From NCBI RefSeq assembly GCF_016595675.1, contig NZ_JAENJH010000002.1, positions 1,178,001-1,242,000 of the forward strand: a stretch of 64,000 bases of DNA. The letters are read 5' to 3'. Origin of the DNA: Prauserella cavernicola (GTDB lineage: Bacteria > Actinomycetota > Actinomycetes > Mycobacteriales > Pseudonocardiaceae). A model generated the notes under the pieces. That model worked only from the letters and a program-made list of their open reading frames with translations, was not told where the DNA came from and made no database searches. Positions 1 to 7,489 of the stretch are shown here, in pieces; within the stretch, counting starts at the first letter, position 1; each line of letters opens with the position of its first letter. The position numbers were made by a program, and so were the translations under genes.

Positions 1-78
1 GAAACCCTGACCGTCCCGCTCGACTCGGGCGCGGCCATGACCGGAACCACCCGCGCGAAAGTCGAGGTCGACGAGTGA
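1..78 (+). CDS. C-terminal end of a phage tail protein (partial)
   Basis: The first 25 codons of the window are open in frame 1 and end in TGA at 76-78; the stop overlaps the GTG start of the next gene at 75 (GTGA). The visible residues are acidic and Thr-rich and carry no motif. Its place directly upstream of tail and tail-fibre genes in the same direction suggests the end of a minor tail or baseplate component, but this is inference from context only. The start lies outside the window. Confidence 0.6.
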   Translation, partial: ETLTVPLDSGAAMTGTTRAKVEVDE

Positions 79-779
79 GGTCCACCGACATCGCCGCCCT
101 GCTCGCCGACGGAATGCAGCAGCAGGTCACCGGAACCACCGAGCTCGGCTGGCACACCGGCGTCGTGCTGTCCTGGGACGACCTCACCGGCCTCAACAGC
201 GTCGAGATCAAGGGCCGGGTGTTCACCAACCTCAAGGTGCTCTCCACGGGCTCGGTGCAGCCGTTCCAGCCCGACGACGTGGTGGGTGTGCTCCGCGTGG
301 GCACCACCTACTTCATCTTCGGCAAGATCCGCGCGCCCGGCGCCGGGGCGGGTGAACGCATCGACTCGGACCGCGTCGCAGCGTCGTTGTTCGTGCCCAA
401 CAACGACACCTTCGGCGACCTCACCGGCTCCTACGGCCCAGAAGTGACCGTCTACATCGGATCACAGCGCCGGGCGCTGGTCATTCACTCCTGCGAAGTC
501 ATCATCTCGGGCGCTGTGAACATCGGGCAACAGGGGCAGATCCATCAGGGCGTGGCGATCTCCGGAGCCACGCAGGCATCCCCAGCATCCGCGATCACCA
601 ACGCCTACCTCAAAGGGCCCGCGGGGGTGGCCGGATCTGCCTCGGCCACGACGTTCATCACCGCCGAGAACGGTCTACAGCAGGGGCTCAACACCTTCAC
701 CTGCAAGTACCGCGGTCTCGCCGACGGAGATCAAAACCTGCAGGTCAACAACCGTGTCCTGACCGTGATGCCGTTCTAG
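75..779 (+). CDS. Phage minor tail/baseplate-like protein
   Basis: A 234-residue protein with a GTG start that overlaps the previous stop. It has no signal peptide or membrane segment. The first ~95 residues look like a beta-rich, OB-like fold (alternating hydrophobic strands around 'VEIKGRVFTNLKVL' and 'DDVVGVLRVGTTYFIFGKI'), and the rest is Gly/Ala/Ser/Thr-rich with many small beta strands, as in siphovirus tail proteins sitting between the tape-measure-associated genes and the fibre. The next gene starts 9 nt downstream with a tail-fibre N-terminus, so this is one late operon. No enzymatic motif is visible. The tail assignment is from composition and gene order, not from a recognised catalytic or binding signature. 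Confidence 0.6.
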   Translation: MRSTDIAALLADGMQQQVTGTTELGWHTGVVLSWDDLTGLNSVEIKGRVFTNLKVLSTGSVQPFQPDDVVGVLRVGTTYFIFGKIRAPGAGAGERIDSDRVAASLFVPNNDTFGDLTGSYGPEVTVYIGSQRRALVIHSCEVIISGAVNIGQQGQIHQGVAISGATQASPASAITNAYLKGPAGVAGSASATTFITAENGLQQGLNTFTCKYRGLADGDQNLQVNNRVLTVMPF

Positions 780-788
780 GAGCCCTCC

Positions 789-1358
789 ATGCCGACCACG
801 CCGATCTACTCGCTGCCCTACCCGGCGCTGAGCGACCCCCCGAACGTGCCCGCCGACATCGCGGCACTCGCCACTGCGTCGGAGGCTGGCCTGGCGCAGA
901 TCGCGGCCGCGATCGCCGCGCAGCTCGAGGGCCGCCACGCCCGCTACATCGCCGCGGGCAACATGTCGCTGCCCAACGCCTCCTACACCAAGCTCGCCTA
1001 CGCCCAGCCGATCGAGACCAGCTCGGACATCGCCGTGTCCGGCGGTGGCACCGACTTCACCATCAACCGGCCCGGGGTGTGGCTCGTCGAGGCCGGCGTG
1101 CGCGCACTGCCCGCCTCCGGTGGTGGGCAGCGGTTCCTCCGGATCGCCGCGGCGTCCAACAACGGCACCGCCTACGGCAATTCCGCGCAGATCACCGTCG
1201 GCGCCTCGCACGTCACCGCGCTGTCGACGACCACGGTCCGCCGGTTTCCCGCGGGGACGACGCTCGCCGCGTGGATGTATCAGGACTCGGGCGGGCCGCT
1301 GTCGACCAGCCAGCAGCTCGAGGAGAACCACATCTCGTTCACGTGGCTGCGGGCATGA
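789..1358 (+). CDS. Phage tail fibre / receptor-binding-like protein
   Basis: A 189-residue protein beginning 'MPTTPIYSLPYPALSDPPN', a start typical of actinophage tail-fibre or collar proteins that attach to the baseplate ('TPIYxLPYPxLxDxPN'). After a short helical stretch (about residues 20-50, probably a trimerising segment), residues ~60-189 form a beta-rich C1q/TNF-like jelly-roll pattern with aromatic and Gly spacing and the ending 'ENHISFTWLRA'. It probably makes the host-binding tip. ATG start, 9 nt after the preceding gene. Function is inferred from the N-terminal motif and from the lysis genes that follow. Confidence 0.65.
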   Translation: MPTTPIYSLPYPALSDPPNVPADIAALATASEAGLAQIAAAIAAQLEGRHARYIAAGNMSLPNASYTKLAYAQPIETSSDIAVSGGGTDFTINRPGVWLVEAGVRALPASGGGQRFLRIAAASNNGTAYGNSAQITVGASHVTALSTTTVRRFPAGTTLAAWMYQDSGGPLSTSQQLEENHISFTWLRA

Positions 1359-1377
1359 CCACTTCGAGGGGGTGTGT

Positions 1378-1614
1378 GTGAGTGAGGTTGCTGACCTGGT
1401 CGTCGCGATCGGCGGGCTCATCGGCTCGATGGTCAGTGCCTACGTCCTGCTGCGGTCGCATGTGGACCGCAAGCGGGAACCGAGACGAGTCGCGAAGCGG
1501 GCCGCGTCCTCGTCGGCTGCAGCGTTTCTCGACGCGCTCGCTGACGGCCAGATCACCCCGGACGAGGTCGAGGAGCTCCGCCGTGCGCTCGAGGACGAGG
1601 ACGGTGAGCCATGA
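1378..1614 (+). CDS. Small phage membrane protein
   Basis: A 78-residue protein from a GTG start preceded by a G-rich run (GAGGGGG). Residues ~6-26 form a single hydrophobic segment ('LVVAIGGLIGSMVSAYVLL'), followed by a basic patch (HVDRKREPRRVAKR) and an acidic helix with an EF-like 'DGQITPDEVEELRR' motif. The topology suggests an N-out membrane anchor with a cytoplasmic tail. It sits between the tail fibre and lysis genes, and its stop overlaps the next ATG (ATGA at 1611). It could be a holin or an accessory lysis protein, but sequence alone does not decide. Unknown function. Confidence 0.6.
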   Translation: MSEVADLVVAIGGLIGSMVSAYVLLRSHVDRKREPRRVAKRAASSSAAAFLDALADGQITPDEVEELRRALEDEDGEP

Positions 1615-2333
1615 GACCGGATGACGCACGTCAGCTGCGCGACAACGCCGCCGAACGGGCCGTGCAGGAATCCGACCGCAGACGGGGTCCGTGGCTGGCA
1701 TTCGCCATGCTCGTGCTCTGCGTAGCCGGTGGCTTCGGCTACCAGCAGTGGCGCGTCAACTCCACACAGGATGCCGTCGTCCACAACGCCGCCGCAGCCG
1801 CCGCGCTGGCCGCGCAGGTGCGCGAGCTCGGCGCACGCCCGGTCGTCGAGCCGCCTTCGGTCGAGGAGCCGGCCGAGATCGTCGAAGTGCCGCGCGTCGA
1901 CCCCGCCGCGGTGCGCGAGGCGGCCCGGCGCGCGGTGCAGAACTACTGCGCGGACGACCGGTGCCGCGGCGCCGACGGCCAGGCGCCCGACCTCGACGCC
2001 ATCGTGACCGACGTGCTCGCCCTCATGCCCGCACCGCGCGACGCCCCGCCGGTTACCGACGACCAGGTGTTCGCGCAGGTCGCCGCGCTGTGCGGCCAGC
2101 CCTCCGAGCCGTGCCGCGGCAGGACCGGCAACACCGGTGCCGACGGCGTGGACGGCCAGAGCCCGCCGTGTCTGTCCGAACCGAACCAGTGCCGCGGCGC
2201 GGACGGCAAACCCGTGGCGTCGTGGACGTTCGTCGACAGCCTCGGCCGGACCCAGCAGTGCACACGCGACACCGGCTCACCCGACACCGCGCCGACCTAC
2301 ACCTGCACCCCCGAACAGACCGAAGGGAGCTGA
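1611..2333 (+). CDS. Membrane-anchored phage protein with short collagen-like repeats
   Basis: A 240-residue protein. A charged N-terminus is followed by one membrane segment (about residues 27-45, 'PWLAFAMLVLCVAGGFGYQQW'-like), an Ala-rich helix, a Pro/Glu/Val-rich linker, and a Cys-containing C-terminal half with short Gly-X-Y-like runs ('GRTGNTGADGVDGQ', 'RGADGK'). Such anchored collagen-like proteins occur beside actinophage endolysins and may organise the lysis or tail region. ATG start coupled to the upstream stop (ATGA). Four Cys-containing motifs (CADDRC, CGQPSEPC, CLSEPNQC) suggest disulfides outside the membrane. Specific role unknown. Confidence 0.6.
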   Translation: MRPDDARQLRDNAAERAVQESDRRRGPWLAFAMLVLCVAGGFGYQQWRVNSTQDAVVHNAAAAAALAAQVRELGARPVVEPPSVEEPAEIVEVPRVDPAAVREAARRAVQNYCADDRCRGADGQAPDLDAIVTDVLALMPAPRDAPPVTDDQVFAQVAALCGQPSEPCRGRTGNTGADGVDGQSPPCLSEPNQCRGADGKPVASWTFVDSLGRTQQCTRDTGSPDTAPTYTCTPEQTEGS

Positions 2334-2335
2334 CG

Positions 2336-3244
2336 TTGAACATCATCGGCCGCAGCAAGTGGGGCGCCCGCCACGACAACGGTTTCACCGACGCGCCGCT
2401 GCCCGCGCAGGAGGTGTGGCTGCACCACTCCGTCACGATCGCGCCCGACCTGCAGTGGGTCGACGCCGACCGCGACGGCGTCGACGACGACGAAGAACGC
2501 GCCATGCGCACGCTCGAGGACATCGGCCAGGACAGGTTCAACGGGGGGATTTCCTACACGTTCCTCGTGATGCCCTCGGGTCGGATCTACGAGGGGCACG
2601 GCGTCGGCCGCCAGGGCGCACACACCGGCGGCCGCAACGACATCGCGCGGGCGATCTGCTTCGTCGGCAACTACGAGACACACCGGCCCACTCAGGCGCA
2701 GCTGCGGGCGGCCGCGTGGCTGCTGCAGCACGGCAAGGCCCGCGGCTGGTGGAAGGCCGCCCGCCTCAACGGCGGACACCAAGACCTCAAGCCCACGGCG
2801 TGCCCCGGCAAACACGCCTACGACGCCATCGACCACATCAACGCGCTCGCCGCAGGCGGGCCCATCCAAGGAGAGGACGACATGCCCCTGACCGACGCCG
2901 ACATCAAGAAGCTGGCGAACTCGAACGTGTTCCAGAAGGCCCTCTACAACGCCGTGTGGCACGGAGCCGACGGCGCGCCGCTGATCAAGAACAGGCACCC
3001 GAACCTGCCGAACGGCTGGCCTGAGATGTTCATCGGGTCGCTGCCGGACTGGGTTCTCCGGCAGCAGGTCGCGCCGATGCGCGGTGAGCTCGCCGGCATC
3101 ACCGAGCTGGTCCGCCAGCTCGCGAAGGACGAGGCGATCGATCTCGCCGCCGTGCAGGCCGCAGCAGCGTCCGGCGCCCGCGCCGCCCTCGAGGAGGGCA
3201 CCGTGCGGGTCGACGTCACCGTGGCCGGAGGTGACCAGCAGTGA
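2336..3244 (+). CDS. Phage endolysin: N-acetylmuramoyl-L-alanine amidase
   Basis: A 302-residue protein starting at TTG 2336, chosen because GAAGGGAG lies about 8 nt upstream and the family begins with a 'GRSKWGAR' motif right after it. Residues 1-180 are an Amidase_2/PGRP-type zinc amidase: the first zinc His sits in 'VWLHHSV', the substrate-site Tyr in 'ISYTFLVMPSGRIYEGHG', and the last zinc ligand region in 'GGHQDLKPTACPGKHAYD' (His and Cys). It cleaves the bond between muramic acid and L-Ala in host peptidoglycan. The C-terminal ~110 residues are helical, resemble the wall-binding tail of actinophage LysA-type proteins, and end in an Ala-rich coil. No signal peptide, consistent with holin-dependent release; the holin-like gene overlaps the stop (GTGA at 3241). 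Confidence 0.85.
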   Translation: MNIIGRSKWGARHDNGFTDAPLPAQEVWLHHSVTIAPDLQWVDADRDGVDDDEERAMRTLEDIGQDRFNGGISYTFLVMPSGRIYEGHGVGRQGAHTGGRNDIARAICFVGNYETHRPTQAQLRAAAWLLQHGKARGWWKAARLNGGHQDLKPTACPGKHAYDAIDHINALAAGGPIQGEDDMPLTDADIKKLANSNVFQKALYNAVWHGADGAPLIKNRHPNLPNGWPEMFIGSLPDWVLRQQVAPMRGELAGITELVRQLAKDEAIDLAAVQAAAASGARAALEEGTVRVDVTVAGGDQQ

Positions 3245-3576
3245 AGATCGGCACCATCGCCAAGACGCTCGTGGGCGCGGTCGGCACGGTCGTGACCGCC
3301 CTGGCCGCGGCGGTCGCTGACGACGTGCTCGACGTCAGCGAGGGCACCGGCCTGGCGTCCACGCTGGTCCTCGCCGCCGCCACGGTCTACGGGGTATGGC
3401 GGGTGCCCAACGCACCCGACGAGCCCGTGGCGAAGTCGCGTGCCGCGATGCTGCGATGCTGCGGGCGCTCGACGACGCCGCCGAGCTCGGCCGCGTCGCC
3501 GAGGCGCAGGCTCGCGCGCTCCGCGGCGGCGACGCCGATCCTCTGTCGTCTCCGGGGGGCCCGGGTAGCTGAGTGA
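3241..3576 (+). CDS. Holin-like small membrane protein with a frameshifted tail
   Basis: GTG start overlapping the endolysin stop. The first ~65 residues look like an actinophage holin: an N-terminal hydrophobic helix ('LVGAVGTVVTALAAAVADDVL'-like), a Glu/Gly turn, and a second helix ending 'AAATVYGVWRVPNAPDEP'. From residue ~70 the composition turns abruptly to Arg/Ser/Pro/Cys-rich sequence. The cause is visible in the DNA: an 8-bp tandem repeat (3448-3463) shifts the frame. Dropping one copy continues the protein as 'AAMLRALDDAAELGRV...' to a TGA at 3570-3572, one base before a possible GTG. So the C-terminus as encoded is probably not ancestral. Whether membrane function survives is unknown, though holin tails are usually dispensable charged regions. 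Confidence 0.65.
   Translation: MKIGTIAKTLVGAVGTVVTALAAAVADDVLDVSEGTGLASTLVLAAATVYGVWRVPNAPDEPVAKSRAAMLRCCGRSTTPPSSAASPRRRLARSAAATPILCRLRGARVAE
3448..3463 (+). repeat. 8-bp tandem duplication causing a frameshift
   Basis: The octamer ATGCTGCG occurs twice back to back (3448-3455 and 3456-3463) inside the holin-like gene. Removing one copy restores a protein-like, Ala/Glu/Arg helical C-terminus, so the duplication is most simply a slippage event that shifted the frame by +2. Confidence 0.7.
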
Positions 3577-3587
3577 CGCAGGCAGCA

Positions 3588-3618
3588 CCGGCCCCACGCC
3601 GTGCGGGTGTGGGGCCGG
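3588..3618 (+). terminator. Terminator-like hairpin after the lysis genes
   Basis: A perfect 10-bp stem (CCGGCCCCAC / GTGGGGCCGG) with an 11-nt loop sits directly after the holin-like gene. There is no strong U-run, as usual in actinobacteria. It probably ends the late transcript. Confidence 0.55.
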
Positions 3619-3719
3619 TTCGCTGCACAGGCTGGCGCTGTCCCGTTCCTGGCCTGGAAATGTCCTGTGAGGACGCTGGAAAAATGGGGCTATCACGCAC
3701 GCCCGATCAGGAGACCACG

Positions 3720-4097
3720 TTGACCGACCAGCACGACGCCGACGAGGCCCGCACGTTCTCGCTGTACATGGTCCTCGCCGTCACCCACGGCCTGCCCTCC
3801 TACGGCTCGCATTACCGCGACATCCTCGAGTTCATGAGCGGCGAGACACTGCCGTCGCCCTCGAGCTCGCTCGGCGTCACCGAGCCGTGCAGGGAGTGGC
3901 TGCACGAGCAGCACCCGCGACTGCGCGACGTGCCGCCCCGCCCGGACTTCGGTGATGACGAGCAGGCGATGGACGCGTGGGCAGCCGAGCAGGCAACACG
4001 ACTCGGGACCACGCACCTGCCAGTTCGGCCGCTGCCCGCCGACCGCCGCGACTTCACCACGCCGCTGAAGCGGATCGTGGCCGCCCTCGACGACTGA
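3720..4097 (+). CDS. Hypothetical phage protein
   Basis: A 125-residue soluble protein. I chose the TTG at 3720 because AGGAG lies 7 nt upstream and the residues before it (frame open from 3573) are low-complexity and cross the hairpin at 3588-3618. The protein is acidic with conserved-looking aromatic motifs ('TFSLYMVLAVTHG', 'GSHYRDILEFMSGE') and a C-terminal 'LKRIVAALDD'. I do not recognise a family. It lies between the lysis terminator and the methyltransferase, so it may be the first gene of the accessory block. Start uncertain; function unknown. Confidence 0.5.
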   Translation: MTDQHDADEARTFSLYMVLAVTHGLPSYGSHYRDILEFMSGETLPSPSSSLGVTEPCREWLHEQHPRLRDVPPRPDFGDDEQAMDAWAAEQATRLGTTHLPVRPLPADRRDFTTPLKRIVAALDD

Positions 4098-4147
4098 CCT
4101 AGCCCCCACAACGCTCCGGCGCCTGTAAGCTGCGCTGGAACCACGAG

Positions 4148-5491
4148 GTGTCTCCCCGGCGGCCCGAGCCGCTGACCTCCGAACGCATCGCCCGGCGTGA
4201 GCTGGGCGCGTTGCTCGAGGAGACACCGATGCCCGTGACCCGCGTGCGGCCCGATCCGCTGCGGCGCCAGCGATTCCGCCGTGCTGGCAGCCTGTTCTCC
4301 GGCTATGGCGGCCTGGACATGGCCGCGGCCGCGGTGCTCGGCTGTGAGCCCGCGTGGTTCTGCGAGGTCGACCCCGCCGCGTCGGCGGTACTCGCGCATC
4401 ACTGGCCGAGCACACCGAACCTCGCCGACATCACCACTGTGGACTGGTCCTCCGTGGCGCCGGTTGACGTGCTGACCGGGGGATTCCCGTGTCAGGACTT
4501 GTCGACGGCGGGGCGCCGCGCAGGCCTCGCTCCGGGCACCCGCTCCGGGCTGTGGTCGCACATGGCCCACGCGATCGGTGTGCTGCGGCCGCGGCTGGTG
4601 ATCGCCGAGAACGTGAGAGGACTGCTCAGTGCCCCCGCACATAGCGACATGGAACCCTGCCCGTGGTGTCTGGGAGACAGCGGCGACGTCGCTGCTCTGC
4701 GGGCACTGGGTGCCGTTCTTGGAGACTTGGCCGACCTCGGGTATGACGCGGCGTGGACTGGCCTACGCGCCAGCGACATCGGCGCCCCACACCACCGGCA
4801 CCGGGTGTTCGTCGCCGCGGTTGCTCGCGACGCCGACGGCATCCCTGGCGCTCGGCGGGGGCTCGCAGCACCCGGACATCCGGAAGGCGGGCGGGCACCA
4901 GCCGTCGCTGGCGGATCAGGTTGTGCACCTGCTGCCGACACCGAGGGCGAGCGATGGCACGAAGGGCTCACCCGGCCAGCGCGCCAGCTCCGGGGACCTG
5001 ACGGTGTCCTCCGCCGTCGCCCTGCTGCCGACGCCGACGGCCGCACGCTCCGGCAGCAACGGCGCCCAGCGCGCCGACGCCGACCGGCGCCCGTCTCTCG
5101 ACGCGATAGGCCGGCTCCTGCCCACACCGACCGCAGCCGACGCCAGAGGCAGCCGCAACGCCACCGCGAACCGCTCCACGTCGGGGCACCACACGGGACA
5201 GACGCTGATGGACGTGTTCTGGACTGGGGACCGTACGCGCACGCGATCCGGCGCTGGGAAACGGTCCTCGACCACCCGGCCCCGAGGCCGACGGCGACGA
5301 GCGCGCGCGGCGGCCAGGTCCTCAACCCTGCACTGCCCGAGTGGATGATGGGCATTCCCGGGCACATCACCGCGGTGCCCGGGCTCTCGCGCGCGGACCG
5401 GCTGCGCCTGGCCGGTAACGGCGTCATCCCGCAGCAGGCCGCGGCCGCGCTGCGCTACCTGCTTCCCCGGCTGCTCGCCGAATCGAGCTGA
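4148..5491 (+). CDS. Phage DNA (cytosine-5) methyltransferase
   Basis: A 447-residue C5 methyltransferase. Motif I is 'GSLFSGYGGLDMA' (about residues 47-59), motif IV with the catalytic Cys is 'GGFPCQDLSTAG' (~110-121), motif VI is 'IAENVRG', and motif VIII is QRR-like as 'APHHRHRVFVAA'. The C-terminus has motif IX/X sequence ('PEWMMGIPGH', 'LRLAGNGVIPQQA'). The GTG at 4148 gives full length; the ATG at 4229 has a better ribosome-binding site (GAGGAG, 7 nt) and would remove 27 residues. A TAAGCT box lies at 4126-4131. The middle (about residues 235-390) is Arg/Ala/Asp-rich and repetitive ('ADADGR' type), and the same DNA is open in the +1 frame with 'LLPTP' repeats known from other methyltransferases (see 4629-5348). 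It probably protects phage DNA from host restriction. Confidence 0.8.
   Translation: MSPRRPEPLTSERIARRELGALLEETPMPVTRVRPDPLRRQRFRRAGSLFSGYGGLDMAAAAVLGCEPAWFCEVDPAASAVLAHHWPSTPNLADITTVDWSSVAPVDVLTGGFPCQDLSTAGRRAGLAPGTRSGLWSHMAHAIGVLRPRLVIAENVRGLLSAPAHSDMEPCPWCLGDSGDVAALRALGAVLGDLADLGYDAAWTGLRASDIGAPHHRHRVFVAAVARDADGIPGARRGLAAPGHPEGGRAPAVAGGSGCAPAADTEGERWHEGLTRPARQLRGPDGVLRRRPAADADGRTLRQQRRPARRRRPAPVSRRDRPAPAHTDRSRRQRQPQRHREPLHVGAPHGTDADGRVLDWGPYAHAIRRWETVLDHPAPRPTATSARGGQVLNPALPEWMMGIPGHITAVPGLSRADRLRLAGNGVIPQQAAAALRYLLPRLLAESS
4629..5348 (+). other. Second open frame inside the methyltransferase gene with LLPTP repeats
   Basis: A 239-codon frame, +1 to the methyltransferase, opens at GTG 4629 with GAGAGG 8 nt upstream. 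Its translation contains 'LETWPTSGMTRRGLAY', then repeats 'LLATPTA', 'LLPTPRASD', 'LLPTPTA', 'LLPTPTAAD' separated by Gly/Ser/Asp-rich linkers, and 'GGSQHPDIRKAGGHQPSLAD'. I recall this style of sequence from proteins annotated as phage DNA methyltransferases. It may be an overlapping gene, an alternative frame reached by frameshifting, or a by-product of repeats that read well in two frames. Not counted as an established gene. Confidence 0.35.
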
Positions 5492-5640
5492 TCAGACTTG
5501 GCCCGGAGGCTGCAGCTGGGAGGCCTGCACGCCTCCGGGTCAACACCCAACTACGGGGCGTGTCTAGTCGAACACACCGGCGAAAACATACGGTGCGTCG
5601 GCCGTGTTCGTCGGAGGCTGCCGGTACTCTCTGGGATCAC

Positions 5641-5698
5641 GTGCCAGGGGAACCCTGGCACGGCCGGAGGCCGCATGGTTGCGTCATGCGGCCTCCGG
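5641..5698 (+). terminator. Two tandem hairpins before the antirepressor gene
   Basis: Hairpin 1 (5641-5661) is a 9-bp stem GTGCCAGGG/CCCTGGCAC with a GAA loop. Hairpin 2 (5664-5698) is a perfect 13-bp stem CCGGAGGCCGCAT/ATGCGGCCTCCGG with a 9-nt loop. They lie between the methyltransferase stop and the antirepressor start, downstream of a possible TACTCT box near 5635. They could be a terminator pair or a leader attenuator. Confidence 0.5.
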
Positions 5699-5769
5699 AA
5701 TCCGTATCCACCTCCGCGCCGGGGTCAGCGGCCGGAGGGGTGATCGCCGTCACAATGGAGGTAGGCGAC

Positions 5770-6546
5770 ATGGAAGAAGTTAGCAAGACGTACCCGTGGA
5801 AGAAAGAACCCACACCCAACAAGGGTGATCTGGGTCCCACGATCGAGCATTCGGTCTCGGCGTTCGACCGCATCAGGAGTGTGCGGCCCGACGGCACCGA
5901 GTACTGGTCGGCGCGCGATCTGCAGCCGTTGATGGGTTACGCAACGTGGGAACGATTCAAGAGTCCGCTGTTCAGGGCGCGGCAGTCAGCTGAGAACACC
6001 GGTATTGATCTGACCTCGAACTTTCGCCGATCTGCGAAAGATCGAGGTGGGCCCGGCCCGGCGCAGGAGGACTACCAGCTGTCCCGGGAGTGCGCCTACC
6101 TCGTTGCCATGAACGGCGACCCCAACAAGCCTGAGGTGGCCGAGGCGCAGGCCTACTTCGCCGGGCAGACCCGCGAGGCAGAGGTTGCTCAACAGGAGCA
6201 CGACGAGCTGCCCGTATGGGCTCAGCAGCAGATCGAGACGATCCGCAGGGTCGGCAAGATCGAAGTTGAGCAGATGAGGCAGCGCGAGCGGCTCGACGAT
6301 GTCGAACACCGCCTCGACGGTATCGAGGGACGCCACGACTGGTTCTCGGCGCTTGCCTGGGCACGTAGGCACAAACTGTCGACCTCCGTCGCGGCAACCA
6401 GGTCGCTCGGGAAGCGTGCGGCGCAGATCTGCCGGGAGAAGGGAATTGCGCCCGGCAAGACCCAGCACGAACGCTACGGCGAGGTCAACACCTACCCGGC
6501 GACGGTGCTTGCTGAGGCTTCCGGGGCGATGTCCACACCCGCGTAG
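5770..6546 (+). CDS. DinD/BRO-type phage antirepressor-like protein
   Basis: A 258-residue protein. The ATG at 5770 is preceded by GGAGGT at 7 nt; an in-frame ATG lies at 5755. Residues ~20-110 match the BRO/DinD N-terminal style ('SAFDRIRSVRPDGTEYWSAR', 'LQPLMGYATWERF', 'YQLSRECAYLVAMNGDPNK'), as in DNA-damage-inducible protein D and phage Ant proteins. A Gln/Glu-rich coiled coil (~150-190) follows. The C-terminal ~60 residues look like a small phage DNA-binding or regulatory module ('HKLSTSVAATRSLGKRAAQ', 'GEVNTYPATVLAEA'), a pattern common in phage antirepressors. It is likely a lysis-lysogeny or SOS-response regulator. A terminator hairpin follows at 6561-6604. Confidence 0.7.
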   Translation: MEEVSKTYPWKKEPTPNKGDLGPTIEHSVSAFDRIRSVRPDGTEYWSARDLQPLMGYATWERFKSPLFRARQSAENTGIDLTSNFRRSAKDRGGPGPAQEDYQLSRECAYLVAMNGDPNKPEVAEAQAYFAGQTREAEVAQQEHDELPVWAQQQIETIRRVGKIEVEQMRQRERLDDVEHRLDGIEGRHDWFSALAWARRHKLSTSVAATRSLGKRAAQICREKGIAPGKTQHERYGEVNTYPATVLAEASGAMSTPA

Positions 6547-6560
6547 CCAATCGCTCCTCA

Positions 6561-6604
6561 CAACCACCCCTGCGCCCGGCCTGACCACGGCGTGGGGGTG
6601 GTTG
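6561..6604 (+). terminator. Terminator-like hairpin
   Basis: A perfect 10-bp inverted repeat, CAACCACCCC (6561-6570) and GGGGTGGTTG (6595-6604), begins 14 nt after the antirepressor stop. Confidence 0.55.
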
Positions 6605-6767
6605 CGCTTGGTCCCCTTGCTGCTGGACCGACTCGGGATACCCGCGTTGCGGTCACGTGCAGGTGCGCGGTCGCGTAACTGGATACCCTGCGAGCCCCCG
6701 CGTCGTCTCCCACTGGCGCGGGGGCTTTCCGCTGGTCGCGCACGCGTCGACGGGGCATCCTGCACTC

Positions 6768-7091
6768 ATGGCAGGCAAGTCCCGAGGGCGCTACACCGTG
6801 GCACGGGTGCGTGAGCACGCGCAGCGGCACGTCATCGTCGACCTCGATGGCTACGCGCCGGTGGCCGATCCCGGTAGCGGCGACGCGATCGAGCCTGCCC
6901 GGTTGGCCGTCCACTACGCCCGCACCCGCGACCAACCGTGGCAGGCCGTCGGCGTCACCCTCAGTGGCGTGCACGGTCGTGTGCGACGCGAGATCGAGTG
7001 GGCTGCGGAGCCGATCTCGACTGCGCAGATACCGCTACGTGAGGCGCCCCGGTGGCTGCGGGGCATCGTCGCTGCGGAACGGCCCAACTGA
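6768..7091 (+). CDS. Small unknown protein, paralogue of the gene at 7490
   Basis: A 107-residue soluble protein from ATG 6768. It contains 'HVIVDLDGYAPVADPGSG' near the N-terminus and 'REIEWAAEPISTAQIPLREAPRWL' across 30 C-terminal residues. The gene at 7490-7804 has the same layout and about half identical residues over these blocks, so the two are tandem paralogues. I recognise no family; there are no membrane segments or catalytic motifs. A terminator hairpin overlaps its stop (7091-7111). It is likely an accessory (moron) gene of the element. Confidence 0.6.
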   Translation: MAGKSRGRYTVARVREHAQRHVIVDLDGYAPVADPGSGDAIEPARLAVHYARTRDQPWQAVGVTLSGVHGRVRREIEWAAEPISTAQIPLREAPRWLRGIVAAERPN

Positions 7092-7111
7092 CCCCCTGGT
7101 CGGCGGGGGGT
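7091..7111 (+). terminator. Terminator-like hairpin
   Basis: The inverted repeat ACCCCC / GGGGGT with a loop of about 9 nt follows the stop of the upstream gene, with T-rich stretches just downstream (TTT at 7111-7113, TTTTT from 7121). Confidence 0.45.
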
Positions 7112-7489
7112 TTGAGCGCGTTTTTCAGGGGCACTGAGTTTTCGTTGGCGGGTACGGCGCGAGTGCGATTGGAAGTGTCTCGGATGCGCGAACGTGGGCT
7201 GCGATACGCCGTGTGGGTGGCGTTGTGGGACGAACGCCTCTAGCAGCGATCTGCGGCCCCTGCGCACACTCTGGACGACGCCACATGGCATCGGGGCGGG
7301 GTCTGATTGGTGCGTGCGGTGTCACCTCGTGGGGCCGTGCGGGGCGTGTCTCGCGGGGCCGAGCTGCGCGACACGGCGAGGGGAGGACCTACCGTCGCGC
7401 AGCTCCGGACCGTGGTGATGCTCGGGGCGCGCGTCGAGGGTGCGTCCCGAGCCGTGACCGATGGCGGGGCGTTCTGACAGGCTTCGAGC
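7112..7489 (+). other. Intergenic stretch between two paralogous genes
   Basis: About 380 bp without a convincing gene. Short open frames here have no ribosome-binding site and no recognisable residues. GAGGGGAGGACC at ~7378-7390 looks like an orphan ribosome-binding site, suggesting a decayed small gene or a leader for the gene at 7490. No repeat of the flanking paralogues is evident. Confidence 0.4.

Noticed and set aside
1339-1784. Overlapping minus-strand frames in the tail/lysis block
   Set aside because: They conflict with consistently coupled rightward phage genes and show no coding signature.
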